Positions 43,706-52,069 of a stretch of 64,000 bases of DNA are shown in pieces (position 1 is the first letter of the stretch; each line of letters opens with the position of its first letter). The notes below the pieces were generated by a model. That model had not been told where the DNA came from, searched no databases, and saw nothing but the letters and a program-made list of their open reading frames with translations. A program made the translations under genes and the position numbers. Origin of the DNA: Myxococcales bacterium (GTDB taxonomy: Bacteria; Myxococcota_A; UBA9042); contig CANLIC010000001.1 of NCBI GenBank assembly GCA_947491025.1, forward strand, positions 186,001 to 250,000. The letters run 5' to 3'.

Positions 43706-46111
43706 TCAGCGCGGTCGAATCAGTTCGTAGTAGCGGCGCACCAGCGCGCGGCGACCTGGTGGCAGCGACTCCTTGTCGAGCATCTCTTGCGCCACGTCCT
43801 TGTAGTCGCCGTAGACGTCGGCCCAGCCGGTCTTGGCAAAGCCGCGGCGGGCAGTGTCGACAAAGGTGCGCTTAATGGAGGGACCATCGCCATGGGCGCC
43901 GGCCACTTTCTCGGTGCGCGCCCCGCCCGCCTTGCGGGCCTCGCCGACGCCGAGGTTGTCGTCGCCCTGGGCGTCGCCGCCGCGCTGGCCTCCGGTGCCG
44001 GCGACCGACGGCGCCTGCTCGCCGAGCTTGGCCATACGCGAGTCGTCGTCGAGGCTGCCGCCGCCCAGACGGAACTTGGAGGCGCCTTGCCGTTGCCCGG
44101 CCTTGCCACCCTCGCGCCCGGCGGCGCCGGGTTGTCCCTTGCCGCCTGGCCGCTTGCCCTCGGCCAGTTCGCCGGCGCCTTGCTTGCGCTCGCCGAGCCC
44201 ATCGTCGCCAAGGGCCTCGGCGCGACTCTTCGCTTCCTCGCGTTCGCGCTCGCCTTTGCCCCCTGGCGCGCCCTGCTCTCCCTGGCCTTTGCGCTCGAGT
44301 TGGCGTTGGCGAGCGGCGGATTCGGCTTCCTCACGGCTGCCGCCCTTTGACCCCGATTTCTCGCCGCGCTCGCCGGACTTGCCGTCGCTGTCGCCCTTTC
44401 CAGCCGCCCGCCGCTCGAAGCCTTGACCCTGCTGCCGGGATTGCGAGGAGCGCTGCAACGCGTCGCGCAGGTCGCGGATGCGCCCGTCGGCGACCCGGCG
44501 CGCCTGGCGGTCTTGCTGCCCCTGCGACTCGCGGCGCAGCTCATCGGAGGCGCGTTGGAGCTGCTTCTGAATTTCCTGCTTCAGCGCCTGCCGCTGCTGT
44601 TCCCGCCCGGCCTTGCCCGCCTCGCCGCCCTCGCCGGGGCGCGCCAGTCGGCCGCGCTCTTGCTGGTCGCGGCGCATCTCGTCGGCGGCGGCCTTGGCAC
44701 CGCGCTCCAGGCGCTGCAGCGTCGACTGGGCTCCAGCGACGTCGCCTTGATCGCGGCGCAGCTGCTCCAGGGCGCGGCGGGCGTTGTGCAGGCGGCGTTG
44801 ATCGGCGGCGTCGAGTCCGCCCTGGGAGGCACGCTTCTGCTCCAGGCGTCGCACCTTCTCGGCAAGATCGTTGAACTCTTTGGGAACCGACTTGATGCCG
44901 AGCTGCTTGGCCAGCTTCTCGGCCGTCTTGACCCAGCCCTCGAGCTCTTTGTCGCTCATCTCGCGATCGGCCAGCTTCTCGACCAGCTTGGCGAGCGCGC
45001 CGATGTCGCCTTTGTCAGCGGCCTTCTTCATCTCCTCTTTGTCGCCGCCCGCGGGCGCGGCCGTCAGCGCCTCCTTGAGCGCGTCGGAGACGACCTTCTG
45101 CACAGCCTTGTCGCGGTCGCGCTCCGCCGCGGCTGCCTGCTCCCGGCTCCGCTCGGCTTCGGCGGCCTTCTGGGCCTCTGCGTTCGCGTCGCTGCCGGGC
45201 TCCCCGTTTGAGCTGCCCGCGGAGGGCTCGTCCTTGCCGCCCGCGCTCTGGGTCGCAGCCGGGTCAGCTTGCCGCTCAGGCGCCTCGGGCCGCGCCGCCT
45301 CCAGCGCTGCCAGACGGCTGAGCGCTTCACGGCGGTCGATGGCACCGCCCTGAACGTCCTGCAACACCGCACGAACGCCGCTGATCCAGCGCCGGGTCGG
45401 CTCGTCGTGCACCTGGGCCTCGATGTCGTTGAACACCTCGACATCGACCTGCAGGAGCTCCATCGCGTCTTGGCCGAGCAGATCGGCTGCGGCCTGCAGC
45501 GAGACCTGGCTGGAAGGCCAGTGCAGGGCCAGCCCGGTGGTGATGGCCGCGTCGGGCCCGATGCCGCGGCCCGGCAGCGGCGCCGCAAAGGCAAGGCCGC
45601 AGGCGATCGCCGCGAGGGCGAGCCACGGCAGGCGCGCCGGCCAGCGCCAAGGAAAGAGCCGAGGTACGTCGAGGCGCCGCGCCCACGCGGTCGCGCCTGC
45701 AGCCTGAACCTGCGCCCAAGCGTCGCGACGGCCCCGGGCTGCCAGCTCAAGCGCGGTTGCGAGGCGATCTTGGCCGCTGGCGCGGGCGTCGAGCTCGGCG
45801 GCAACGGCCAACCAGGGGCGGCGCTGCCAGGCAGCGGCGAGGACGCCAAGCGCTGCCAGCGCAGCGATGGCGGCAAAGCTGGGCGCGTCTTGATCGGGCC
45901 CCAGCACGGCCAGCCGCCCTAGGCATGCCCACAGCGCGAGCGCGGCCAACGCGACGGCCGCGACAGGGATCAAACGCGCCACAAACGTCTGCAGGTAGAG
46001 CCGACGCCGCGCCGCCGCGACTTGCGCAAGCGGTGCCGCGACGCGCGCCGCCAACTCGGGCGAGAGCGACCGTGGCTGCAGTGCGCAGGGTTCAGCTTCG
46101 GCGCTAGGCAC
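43706..46111 (-). CDS. Large membrane-anchored coiled-coil protein (DUF4175-like)
   Basis: About 801 residues from the GTG at 46111. Two or three membrane helices lie in the first 200 residues (for example LIPVAAVALAALALWACLG and LAAIACGLAFAAPL). The remaining 550 residues are very hydrophilic: long Lys/Glu/Gln helices likely to form coiled coils, then a Gly/Lys/Glu low-complexity region, and a short conserved-looking end (VYGDYKDVAQEMLDKESLPP). Proteins of this layout (DUF4175-like) often precede moxR operons. No catalytic site is seen. The start is uncertain: a TTG at 46165 with GAGG upstream and other non-ATG codons are in frame. It is the first gene of the operon. Confidence 0.7.
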   Translation of the reverse strand: MPSAEAEPCALQPRSLSPELAARVAAPLAQVAAARRRLYLQTFVARLIPVAAVALAALALWACLGRLAVLGPDQDAPSFAAIAALAALGVLAAAWQRRPWLAVAAELDARASGQDRLATALELAARGRRDAWAQVQAAGATAWARRLDVPRLFPWRWPARLPWLALAAIACGLAFAAPLPGRGIGPDAAITTGLALHWPSSQVSLQAAADLLGQDAMELLQVDVEVFNDIEAQVHDEPTRRWISGVRAVLQDVQGGAIDRREALSRLAALEAARPEAPERQADPAATQSAGGKDEPSAGSSNGEPGSDANAEAQKAAEAERSREQAAAAERDRDKAVQKVVSDALKEALTAAPAGGDKEEMKKAADKGDIGALAKLVEKLADREMSDKELEGWVKTAEKLAKQLGIKSVPKEFNDLAEKVRRLEQKRASQGGLDAADQRRLHNARRALEQLRRDQGDVAGAQSTLQRLERGAKAAADEMRRDQQERGRLARPGEGGEAGKAGREQQRQALKQEIQKQLQRASDELRRESQGQQDRQARRVADGRIRDLRDALQRSSQSRQQGQGFERRAAGKGDSDGKSGERGEKSGSKGGSREEAESAARQRQLERKGQGEQGAPGGKGEREREEAKSRAEALGDDGLGERKQGAGELAEGKRPGGKGQPGAAGREGGKAGQRQGASKFRLGGGSLDDDSRMAKLGEQAPSVAGTGGQRGGDAQGDDNLGVGEARKAGGARTEKVAGAHGDGPSIKRTFVDTARRGFAKTGWADVYGDYKDVAQEMLDKESLPPGRRALVRRYYELIRPR

Positions 46112-46351
46112 GCCAAGGCCGCTGCGGTTCACAGCGATGTCGGTTGTGGCGAGTCTCTGCGTCAAGGCGCCCCTCGCGACGGCGCCTGCCGCCCTCACCG
46201 AGTTCGCCACGTCCGTCGCGGGCGCGGCACGCCGGGTCAACCCGGCGGCCCACCGGACATTCCTGCGCGGGCCTCAATCGGTGGGACGCGCGAGTCGGCG
46301 CGAGGATTCAACGCCGCGGTGGCGGTCGCGGCGAGCGCTGATCCAGGTCCG

Positions 46352-46368
46352 CCCGCGCGAAACGCGGG
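46352..46368 (-). terminator. Possible terminator hairpin after the small basic gene
   Basis: CCCGCG (46352-46357) pairs with CGCGGG (46363-46368) around a CGAAA loop, 30 bases after the stop of the minus-strand small gene. The stem is short and no T run follows. The rest of the 46112-46398 gap shows no gene. Confidence 0.3.
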
Positions 46369-46398
46369 ACGCCTGGGCTGCAGCGGCAAGCCCTTGCG

Positions 46399-46563
46399 CT
46401 ACTTGCGAACGGTGTCGAGCGCGAAGTGCTCGCCGAGCGCGGCCTCGAGCACCTTCTCGGACTGCAACCGATGGTCGCGCCGGATCTCCGACTTGCGGTT
46501 CGCGCCGGCAGTGCGGTGCTTGTGCTTGCGGATTTTCTGTGTCTGTTGGGTCTTGCTGGCCAT
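46399..46563 (-). CDS. Small basic protein of 54 residues
   Basis: A short gene supported by a strong ribosome site (GGGAGGAC six bases before the ATG). The protein begins MASKTQQTQKIRKHKHRT and is Lys/Arg/His-rich in its first 35 residues, then ends in an amphipathic segment. It has no signal peptide or cysteine. The basic character suggests nucleic-acid or ribosome binding, but that is inference; no family was recognised. It lies downstream of the stand-alone sigma-like gene on the same strand with about 200 bases between them. Confidence 0.6.
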   Translation of the reverse strand: MASKTQQTQKIRKHKHRTAGANRKSEIRRDHRLQSEKVLEAALGEHFALDTVRK

Positions 46564-46766
46564 TTCGTCCTCCCAGACGGGGCGCGCTTTGTGCCCGAGG
46601 CGGAGCGCGGCGTCAAGCGGGCGCTGTAAGACGTTGTGGCATTGGGGGACGCCGGCGGCTCGCGGGCCGGCGCGATGGACTTGCCGAAACGCGTGCGGCC
46701 GGTCATTCAAGCCGTCGCCGGAAGCCGAGGCTCGGCGCGCGACGGCAGGGCGAGGGCGGAATGCGC

Positions 46767-47090
46767 CTAGAGGCGGCGGAGACCACCGAGGATCTCGTCC
46801 GCGATCTCCTGCTCTTGGCTGATTCGCCGGGGCCGAGAAGCGCGCAAGTGCTCGATTGCGCGCGCCTCGATCGCCGCCATCTGAGCGACGGCCTCGGGCG
46901 AGACGCGGTGCTGACCCTCGCCGTGGAATTCCAGCGCGGCGTCGCCGGCCAGCGTCAGGCCGTGCCGCATGCGCAGGACCTGCTCTTCGGTCCCGGTGAG
47001 GCCAGCGGCAGCGAGGCTGCGTTCGGTCGCCACGCGGGTGCGGGTCTGCACCTGGGTCTCCGTCCGGGATGGGATGCGGTTTCGGCTCAC
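46767..47090 (-). CDS. Stand-alone sigma-70 region-4-like protein
   Basis: 107 residues, GTG start with AGGAGT upstream. Residues 30-83 resemble region 4 of sigma-70 factors: GLTGTEEQVLRMRHGL matches the LTxRExxVLxLRyGL helix, and RVSPEAVAQMAAIEARAIEH matches the recognition-helix pattern GVTRERVRQIEAxAL. No region 2 or 3 is present, so it cannot be a full sigma factor. It may be an anti-sigma, an auxiliary sigma-like DNA-binding protein or a remnant. The N-terminal 25 residues are Arg/Thr-rich. A promoter with an A-rich upstream element precedes it. Confidence 0.65.
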   Translation of the reverse strand: MSRNRIPSRTETQVQTRTRVATERSLAAAGLTGTEEQVLRMRHGLTLAGDAALEFHGEGQHRVSPEAVAQMAAIEARAIEHLRASRPRRISQEQEIADEILGGLRRL

Positions 47091-47200
47091 GGTCCACTCC
47101 TAGAGGGGCGCGGGTCGCCCTCGTGCGCTCGGCCCTCCGAGCGGGTCGCTGACGGCGATTCGCCAGCGTGGGCGCGACGATCCACTGCGCCCGACCCCTG

Positions 47201-47243
47201 CTTGTACCCGATCCACCGCGACGCGCAATTTTTTCTCTATTTC
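47201..47243 (-). promoter_or_regulatory. Promoter with A-rich upstream element for the sigma-like gene
   Basis: On the minus strand TTGCGC (47223-47228) is followed after 16 bases by TACAAG (47201-47206). Immediately upstream of the -35 is an A/T run (AAATAGAGAAAAAA, 47229-47242) like an UP element, striking in this GC-rich DNA. The GTG start is 111 bases downstream. Confidence 0.45.
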
Positions 47244-47341
47244 GCTCGTGATCTCGATCCCCTGGGATCGCTTGGGGGATCTCTGGCAGAAGGGCAGAGC
47301 GACGGCGCTGCCCGGGCGAAGCGGGGTCGGTCCGACGCGCG

Positions 47342-48691
47342 CTAGCCTTCGCCCGGGCGCTCGAGGCCCAGCTTGCGCACGAGGTACTCGAGGCTCTTGC
47401 GATGCAGGCCGGTCTCGCGCGCGGCGGCCGAGATGTTCCAGCCGTGGCTGACCAAGGCGCGCTCCCAGTACGCCCGCTCGAACGCGTCGACCAGCCGCGC
47501 CTTGGCGTCTTTGAAGGGCAAGTCGAATCGCAGGGGCAAGCCAGCGTCGCTGACGACGACCTCTCGCGGCGCGACGTCGACCTCCAGGTCGCGGCCCGAC
47601 GAAAGGACGCTGGCGCGCTCGATGGCGTTGCGGAGCTCGCGGACGTTGCCAGGCCAGCTGTGGCTGGTGAGCTGCTGCATGGTGTCGAAGGAGATCGTCA
47701 GGTTCCGGCCTCCGGTGCGCCCGGCTGCGTCGGCGAGGAAGTGCCGGACCAGCAACGGGATGTCCTCTGGCCGCCGACGCAACGGTGGCAGGACCACGCG
47801 CAAGACGTTGAGGCGCCAGTAGAGGTCCTCGCGAAACGTCCCTTCGCGCACCATCTGGCCGAGGTCGCGGTTGGTCGCTGCGACGATGCGCACGTCGACG
47901 CGCCGCCGCTCGTTGCTGCCGACCGGCCGTACTTCGTGCTGCTCCAGCGCGCGCAGCAGCTTCGGCTGCAGCTCGAGCTCCAGTTCGCCGATTTCGTCGA
48001 GAAAAAGCGTGCCACCGTGGGCCTCGACCATCGCACCGGACCGCTGTGCGACGGCGCCGGTGAAGGCGCCGCGGACGTGGCCGAAGAGCTCGCTCTCCAT
48101 CAGGTTGGGTTGCACCGCGGAGCAGTCGAAGACGACCATCGGCCCGCCGGCACGGCGCGAATGGCGGTGGATCGCCTCCGCGGCGAGCTCCTTGCCGGTG
48201 CCGGACTCACCCTCGACGAGGACCGTGACGTCGCTGGGAGCCACCTTGGCGAGATGGGCAAAGACCTCGCGCATCGCCGCCGATTGGCCGAGGAGCCCGC
48301 CGTAGCGCGTCTCGCGCGCCAGCTCGACCTCGTGCGTCTCTGCCAGCGGCTCGACGAGCACCGCCGCCTGCCCAAGGCGCACCGTGACGCCGGCGGTGAG
48401 CATTGCCTCCTGCAGGCGGGTGCCGCCGAGCCAGGTGCCGTTCTTGCTGCCGAGATCGCGGAGGCGGAAGCCGGCCCGTTCGCCCTCCAGGCGGCAGTGG
48501 CTACGCGATACCGACGGATCGTCGATGACGAAGTCGTTGTCGAGCGCCGACCCGATGTAAACAGAGCGCTGCTCGAGTCGGACTGCGGCGCCCTCACTCG
48601 GGCCATCCATCACCCGCAGCTGCAGGCGGGGGATCGAGAAGCGCTCGGAGAAGGCCGCAGTCAGGGTATGCGTCGGCGTCGGCTCTCCCAT
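47342..48691 (-). CDS. FHA-domain sigma-54-dependent transcriptional activator
   Basis: 449 residues. An FHA domain at about 23-115 (YIGSALDNDFVIDDPSVSRS, then DLGSKNGTWLGG) replaces the usual response-regulator domain and should bind phosphothreonine. The AAA+ domain has Walker A GESGTGKE (161-168), the sigma-54 contact loop GAFTGA (208-213) and Walker B GGTLFLDEIGE. A Fis-type helix-turn-helix (NISAAARETGLHRKSLEYLV) ends the protein. It opens promoters bound by sigma-54 RNA polymerase. The ATG at 48691 was chosen over an in-frame TTG upstream. A Ser/Thr kinase gene lies 128 bases upstream on the same strand and could supply the signal. Confidence 0.92.
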   Translation of the reverse strand: MGEPTPTHTLTAAFSERFSIPRLQLRVMDGPSEGAAVRLEQRSVYIGSALDNDFVIDDPSVSRSHCRLEGERAGFRLRDLGSKNGTWLGGTRLQEAMLTAGVTVRLGQAAVLVEPLAETHEVELARETRYGGLLGQSAAMREVFAHLAKVAPSDVTVLVEGESGTGKELAAEAIHRHSRRAGGPMVVFDCSAVQPNLMESELFGHVRGAFTGAVAQRSGAMVEAHGGTLFLDEIGELELELQPKLLRALEQHEVRPVGSNERRRVDVRIVAATNRDLGQMVREGTFREDLYWRLNVLRVVLPPLRRRPEDIPLLVRHFLADAAGRTGGRNLTISFDTMQQLTSHSWPGNVRELRNAIERASVLSSGRDLEVDVAPREVVVSDAGLPLRFDLPFKDAKARLVDAFERAYWERALVSHGWNISAAARETGLHRKSLEYLVRKLGLERPGEG

Positions 48692-48819
48692 GGCGTCGAT
48701 GGTGCCCGCCCGGGGGACCGGATTCAAGCCGCGCTCGCCGGTCGGAGTTGGCTGCGTCTCGACGCTGGGTCTTCGCGCAGGGAGAGGGAGATTGGCGCGG
48801 CCTTACGTCCCTGCGGGCC

Positions 48820-50835
48820 TCAAGGCAGGTCGCGGACCAGTACGAAGCCCGGCAGGCTGCGGTTTTCGCCGGCCTGGAGGAGCAACTCGCGCTGCTCTTG
48901 GGCGCCCGATGTGGGGTCGCGCACGAGCAGCCGGCGCAGGCCAGGGGCCACCCGCAAGCGATGGACGCCGGATGAGCCAGCGCCTCCCCCGACGCGACGG
49001 CCATCGAGCCAGACTTCGGCGTCAGCTGGCGAGGCGCGAAAACGCAGGATGGCGACGCCCTCTTCGGCGCGAGGTCGCGTCCGTGGCGGGGTCGCGTCGG
49101 CGTTCCCTGGGCCTGGCGGGCGGTCGGGGTTGGCGCCGAGAGGATCGGCCGCGGCAGCCTTGGCAGCCGAGGGGCCAGGGCCTGGGACGGAGTCGGAGAG
49201 GACGGTGGCGGTCGCAGGGGCAGCGAGCCGAGCCGTGGCCACTGCGCCCGAAGCGGCTGCGGAAGCCGCGGACGATGGGGTCGGGGCGTCAGCATCGGCG
49301 CCGGTCTCTCGCACCTCCGCCCCGGGGTCTCCGGCTGGATCGACGGCGGCGGGAGCACCGGCGCTGGGCAGCGCACCGGTCACCTCTGCGGCGGGGGGCG
49401 CCTCGGAGTTCGACGCCTCACGGTCGGCGGGGGCAAGGGGTGCCGCGACGTCCGCTGCGGGCGCTTGCTGCGTCGGTTCGCGGCCGCCGATGGCGAGCCC
49501 AGCAGCCAGGGCCAAGGTGACGGCGAGGCCGGACCAGACCCACGGGCGGGCGAATGCGGGGCGGGCCTGCGGGGCGTCTTGTAGGGCGTCTTGCGCTGCT
49601 TCCTGCGCGGCAGGCTTCGTGATCGGCCCCGCTACAGGCGGTGTGGCGCTGCGGGATTCGTCCGGCGCGGTCAGCTCTGGCGCGACGACCGCCTTGGATT
49701 CAGACAGGGCAGGTGCGGCCGCCAGGTCCCTCGGCGCAGGGGTTGAGGCTGTGGCAGCGGAATTCGGCGTCAGACCCGGCAAGCTGACGGTGCCGGTGGC
49801 GTCGATGGCAGCGCGGCGATCGACCGCGAGCAGGGCCGCCAACGTGACGTCGAAGCTCGCCTCTTCGGCCTCCAGCCGCTCAAAGGCCGGCGCGAGCTCC
49901 TGCGCCAGCGCCTGCTCCGGCTGGGCAGCGGTGAGCGTGGCGGCGAGGGCGGCAACCCTGGCGGCCACGGCGGCGGCGTCGGCAGGGCGCTGGTCGCGAT
50001 CCAAGGCGCAAAGCGCGTGGATGAGGCGCCCCAGCTCGGACGGCACGCCCGCAGACTCCAAGAGGCCAAGCCGCCGCGGCATGGCCTGCCACGCCGCGTC
50101 GAGGCCGGCGGCGTCGGCGACATCGAGCGCCCGCTCGCCAGTCAACAGCTCGAATCCGCAGAGGCCCAGCGAGAACAGGTCTGCGCGCCCGTCGACGGTG
50201 AGGGTTGCGCCTGGCTGGGCTGCGGCGAGCTGCTCGGGCGCCATGTACGGGAGCTTGCCGCGCAGCGACAGGGCGTCGAAGTGCGGCAGCAGCGCTGACC
50301 GCGCAACGCCGAAGTCGACCAGCTTGACCAGACCGTCGCGCCGCACCATCAGGTTCGACGGCGTGACATCGTGGTGGACGATGCGCAGCGGTTGACCGCT
50401 GGCGTCCAGGCGGGTGCCGGCATGATCGAGCGCCCGCGCCGCCGCGCTCAAGACCGCGAGCGCCGCCGCCGGCCCGAGCTGGCCGCCGCGCTCGGCAGGC
50501 AGCGCCCGCCGCAAGGCCCGCAGATCGAAGCCGGCGACGACCTCGATGGCGAGGAACCATTCGCCGTCGATGCAGCCGAGATCGAGGATCTGCGCGATGT
50601 TGGGGTGGTCGAGTGCTTCGAGCAGACGACCTTCGGCGACGAACTGCTCGACCAGGCGCTCGTCGCGCGCGAGCTCAGGCCGCAGCGTCTTGATGACGAG
50701 GCGCTTGCGAAATCCCGCCGCGCCCTCGGCCTCTGCGAGCCAGACCTGGCCCATGCCGCCGGACGCCAGATGGCGCACGAGGCGGTAGCGACCGAACCGT
50801 CCGGGCGGGTGCGCCGCGTCCGCCGTGTCAGGCAT
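48820..50835 (-). CDS. Ser/Thr protein kinase with membrane helix and PEGA-like end
   Basis: 671 residues. The kinase domain (about 14-300) shows the glycine loop LASGGMGQVW, the ATP lysine Lys 49 (VIKT), the catalytic loop HHDVTPSN with Asp 156, DFG at 174-176 and MAPEQ. The HRD arginine is His. Thus the kinase should be active but is not of the RD type. An Ala/Pro linker leads to a membrane helix (432-451), a long Ala/Pro/Asp-rich exterior segment and a PEGA-like domain (about 596-665, ASPADAEVWLDGRRVGG). It likely senses an envelope signal and phosphorylates cytoplasmic Thr/Ser residues; the neighbouring FHA activator is an obvious candidate partner. Confidence 0.9.
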   Translation of the reverse strand: MPDTADAAHPPGRFGRYRLVRHLASGGMGQVWLAEAEGAAGFRKRLVIKTLRPELARDERLVEQFVAEGRLLEALDHPNIAQILDLGCIDGEWFLAIEVVAGFDLRALRRALPAERGGQLGPAAALAVLSAAARALDHAGTRLDASGQPLRIVHHDVTPSNLMVRRDGLVKLVDFGVARSALLPHFDALSLRGKLPYMAPEQLAAAQPGATLTVDGRADLFSLGLCGFELLTGERALDVADAAGLDAAWQAMPRRLGLLESAGVPSELGRLIHALCALDRDQRPADAAAVAARVAALAATLTAAQPEQALAQELAPAFERLEAEEASFDVTLAALLAVDRRAAIDATGTVSLPGLTPNSAATASTPAPRDLAAAPALSESKAVVAPELTAPDESRSATPPVAGPITKPAAQEAAQDALQDAPQARPAFARPWVWSGLAVTLALAAGLAIGGREPTQQAPAADVAAPLAPADREASNSEAPPAAEVTGALPSAGAPAAVDPAGDPGAEVRETGADADAPTPSSAASAAASGAVATARLAAPATATVLSDSVPGPGPSAAKAAAADPLGANPDRPPGPGNADATPPRTRPRAEEGVAILRFRASPADAEVWLDGRRVGGGAGSSGVHRLRVAPGLRRLLVRDPTSGAQEQRELLLQAGENRSLPGFVLVRDLP

Positions 50836-50847
50836 GGCGGTTCAAGC

Positions 50848-51753
50848 TCAGCCGCCGCCCTGGGCGTGGGCGTCGACAAAGGCGCAGAGGCGCTGCAGCG
50901 GCTGAGCCCGCTCGACCGGCGGCTCATTGAAGAGCTCATGGTAGAAGCCAGCGTAGCGTTCGACCTCGAGGCCGCTTGCGGACGAGAAGTGCCGCAGGGT
51001 GGTGTGCGGGTCGACGACTTGATCGCCGGTGCCGACCATGACGAGGGTCGGCACGCCGAAGGCGGTCGGCGTCGACAAGACGTCGCTTTGCGCCCGAAGA
51101 AACTCGGCGCCCCAGCGCGTCGTCCCCGCCGAGAAGACCAAGGGATCTCGGCGATAGGCGTCGACGACGTCGCGGTCGCGGCTGATTGTTTCTGGGGGGA
51201 TGCCAACCGGCACGGGCACGGTGGGCAGCAAGCGCGAGAGGCTCTTGGCCATCATGATCTTCCAGCCCGGGACGGCGATCGCGGCGGAAAGGGCTGGGTT
51301 CGAGAGCGCGATGGCCCGAACGGGCAGCGGCGCTGACCGCGCTGCGTGGCAGACGATGAGGCCGCCCTGCGAGTGGCCGACCAGCACCGGCGGCGTCCCA
51401 GTACGCTCCCGAACGACCGCGATCATGGTGCGCAAGTCGTCGTCGTAGTCCTCGAAGCGATCGACGTGGCCGCGCTGCCCGCCGGAGTCGCCATGCCCGC
51501 GCGGATCGAAGGCGAAGACGTCATGGCCAGCGGCGGTGAGCGCGGCGATGGCGAATGGGTAGCGGCCTCGGTGGTCGGCGAACCCAGGGTGAATCAGGAC
51601 GGTCGCGCGCGGATCGGCGACGCGGTGCCACGTCCAGCACAGGCGCAGGCCGCCGACACCAGGCGTACGGCCCTCTTCGTTGCGGACGGAGGTCGGCCTG
51701 CCGGAGCTGGACGCTGCCGCCGCTGCTGCCGATTCGCTGTCGGCATGGACCAT
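50848..51753 (-). CDS. Alpha/beta-hydrolase, monoacylglycerol-lipase-like
   Basis: 301 residues. The nucleophile elbow is GHSQGG. The oxyanion region is HPGFADHRGRY, FDPRGHGDS is typical of lysophospholipase/monoglyceride lipases, the acid is Asp in GTGDQVVDP and the histidine lies in GFYHELF. It likely hydrolyses a monoacylglycerol, lysophospholipid or related ester. There is no signal peptide. GAGGAGGA precedes the ATG. The kinase gene begins 12 bases downstream, so hydrolase, kinase and activator may be one transcript. The substrate is not defined by the sequence. Confidence 0.85.
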   Translation of the reverse strand: MVHADSESAAAAAASSSGRPTSVRNEEGRTPGVGGLRLCWTWHRVADPRATVLIHPGFADHRGRYPFAIAALTAAGHDVFAFDPRGHGDSGGQRGHVDRFEDYDDDLRTMIAVVRERTGTPPVLVGHSQGGLIVCHAARSAPLPVRAIALSNPALSAAIAVPGWKIMMAKSLSRLLPTVPVPVGIPPETISRDRDVVDAYRRDPLVFSAGTTRWGAEFLRAQSDVLSTPTAFGVPTLVMVGTGDQVVDPHTTLRHFSSASGLEVERYAGFYHELFNEPPVERAQPLQRLCAFVDAHAQGGG

Positions 51754-52069
51754 CGCTTCCTCCTCGCGTGACGCAGCCGGTGGAATTCACAGCGGCAGCG
51801 CGCGGAGGGTGCAGTAGCAGGTGAGGAAGCGCAATCCAGATCCTCCCCGAGACCGTCGTTCGCTCGGCCGCAGTCCTGGTCCTCGCTGGCGAGGCTTGCG
51901 GTCAGGTTCGTCGGCGGCCGCGCCGGTTTGCGCTCCCCTATTGGATGTTGCACGCTTCTGGTCGCCGCCCAGCGCTCGATCGACTGACGCTGCATCATGC
52001 AGCGCCCGAGACGGGCGGCGAGCACACGACCCGCCGGCGCCCAGCGGCGCACGGCGACCCGGAGCCACA
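51754..52069. other. Intergenic region between divergent hydrolase and lipoprotein genes
   Basis: 316 bases without a supported gene. Apart from the palindrome at 51988-52004, the only striking element is a short AT-richer stretch near 51938-51955 (CCTATTGGATGTTGC). No promoter could be assigned to either side. Confidence 0.4.
51988..52004. promoter_or_regulatory. 17-base near-perfect palindrome, operator-like
   Basis: CGCTGCATCATGCAGCG reads the same on both strands except for its single central base. It lies 66 bases before the start codon of the Cys-rich lipoprotein gene, a position fitting an operator for a dimeric regulator. Confidence 0.5.
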
